Below are positions 5,668 through 6,022 of a DNA stretch of 6,022 bases, one piece after another. A model generated the notes under the pieces. It saw nothing but the letters and a program-made list of their open reading frames with translations. It was not told the DNA's origin and searched no databases. Both the position numbers and the translations under genes were made by a program. The DNA comes from Victivallales bacterium (lineage in GTDB: Bacteria > Verrucomicrobiota > Lentisphaeria > Victivallales > UBA1829): NCBI GenBank assembly GCA_016285335.1, contig JAEEQO010000180.1, positions 1-6,022 of the forward strand. Reading direction: 5' to 3'. Within the stretch, counting starts at the first letter, position 1, and each line of letters opens with the position of its first letter.

Positions 5668-6022
5668 ATTCTTTCCTCGTTACTTTCCAAGCACCCTTGT
5701 TGTCGTTGGCGGATTCGTCCCACTCGAGACGGACGATGACCTTCGCCTCGCCCGTGATCTCGTCGTAGAAGTTGTCGTACTGCTTGTACGCGGTGGCACG
5801 GCTGGCGAACGCCGACCGGATGCTTGCGGCCGACACGCCAGTGGGGGCGGTGGATTTGTTCGAGACGTTTCCGGAGGAATACTCCAGGAAACCGGCGTCG
5901 CGCATGACTTCGAGGTCCTTGACTGTGTCGGACATGTTCTTCTGAAGCGTGACCCCGCCGACGTCGCGGATGGTCTGCGCCAGCACGAGGATCGTCGCGC
6001 GCTTGGTCTGCTGCTTGTTCCA
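5657..6022 (-). CDS. 3' end of an unrecognised gene, truncated by the window edge
   Basis: The frame stays open from the right edge to the TAA at 5659-5657, giving 121 residues. A GTG at 5986-5984 could be read as a start for a 109-residue protein. However, the frame continues upstream through WNKQQTKRATIL with no stop, and no Shine-Dalgarno is evident there, so this is more likely the C-terminus of a longer protein. The visible part has a helical start (LAQTIRDVGG), a Ser/Asn/Thr-rich middle, an Ala/Arg-rich helix (ASIRSAFASRATAY), and an alternating strand-like end (AKVIVRLEWD, then GAWKVTRKEY). No family is recognised. It overlaps the exported-protein gene by 11 bp and is probably in the same operon. 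Given the neighbours, it could be another envelope or pilin-system component, but nothing in the residues proves this. Confidence 0.75.
   Translation of the reverse strand, partial: WNKQQTKRATILVLAQTIRDVGGVTLQKNMSDTVKDLEVMRDAGFLEYSSGNVSNKSTAPTGVSAASIRSAFASRATAYKQYDNFYDEITGEAKVIVRLEWDESANDNKGAWKVTRKEYAE
5674..5678 (-). promoter_or_regulatory. Ribosome binding site of the exported-protein gene
   Basis: The - strand reads GAGGA six bases before the ATG, inside the 3' end of the upstream gene. It supports this start, which gives a well-formed signal peptide. Confidence 0.65.

Noticed and set aside
4081..5739. A 552-codon open frame on the + strand across the pseudopilin and exported-protein genes
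   Set aside because: It runs antisense to two well-supported genes and spans their gap. Its composition is typical of a GC-rich shadow frame and no motif is recognisable.

Overview
This is a GC-rich bacterial window of about 6 kb. It carries one partial gene on the + strand (left end) and a compact run of six genes on the - strand (from the right edge down to position 633). The two sets converge on a short gap at 574-632. No rRNA, tRNA, CRISPR array, insertion sequence or origin is visible. The source looks like the PVC superphylum, most likely a Lentisphaerota/Victivallales or Kiritimatiellota relative. This rests on a membrane-anchored Ser/Thr kinase with an N-terminal zinc ribbon and an 'HCDIKPDN' catalytic loop, together with a pseudopilin of the 'PFTLVEL' type. 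The placement is inferred from gene style, not from a marker gene.

Layout, reading the - strand in its transcription direction: (1) the 3' end of an unrecognised gene (6022 to 5657); (2) a 233-residue exported protein with a signal peptide and a Lys/Glu-rich helical C-terminus (5667 to 4966), overlapping gene 1 by 11 bp; (3) a type II secretion/type IV pilus-like pseudopilin of GspH/FimT style (4941 to 4288); (4) a 764-residue transmembrane Ser/Thr protein kinase (4262 to 1968); (5) a 122-residue helix-turn-helix protein (1942 to 1574); (6) an RsuA/RluB-family pseudouridine synthase (1574 to 633) whose ATG overlaps the stop of gene 5 as TGATG. Gaps within the run are about 24-25 bp or negative, so one transcript is likely. 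Its promoter would lie beyond the right edge.

How the genes might work together is inference. The first four suggest a cell-envelope module: an exported protein, a pseudopilin that would sit in the inner membrane or a pilus-like fibre, and a kinase that senses outside the membrane and phosphorylates inside. The last two encode a DNA-binding-type protein and an rRNA modification enzyme. The helix-turn-helix protein is a candidate regulator or kinase partner, while the pseudouridine synthase is more likely a passenger translated by coupling.

The most interesting material is the uncharacterised kinase/pseudopilin/exported-protein cluster. I found no evidence of a defence system or mobile element.
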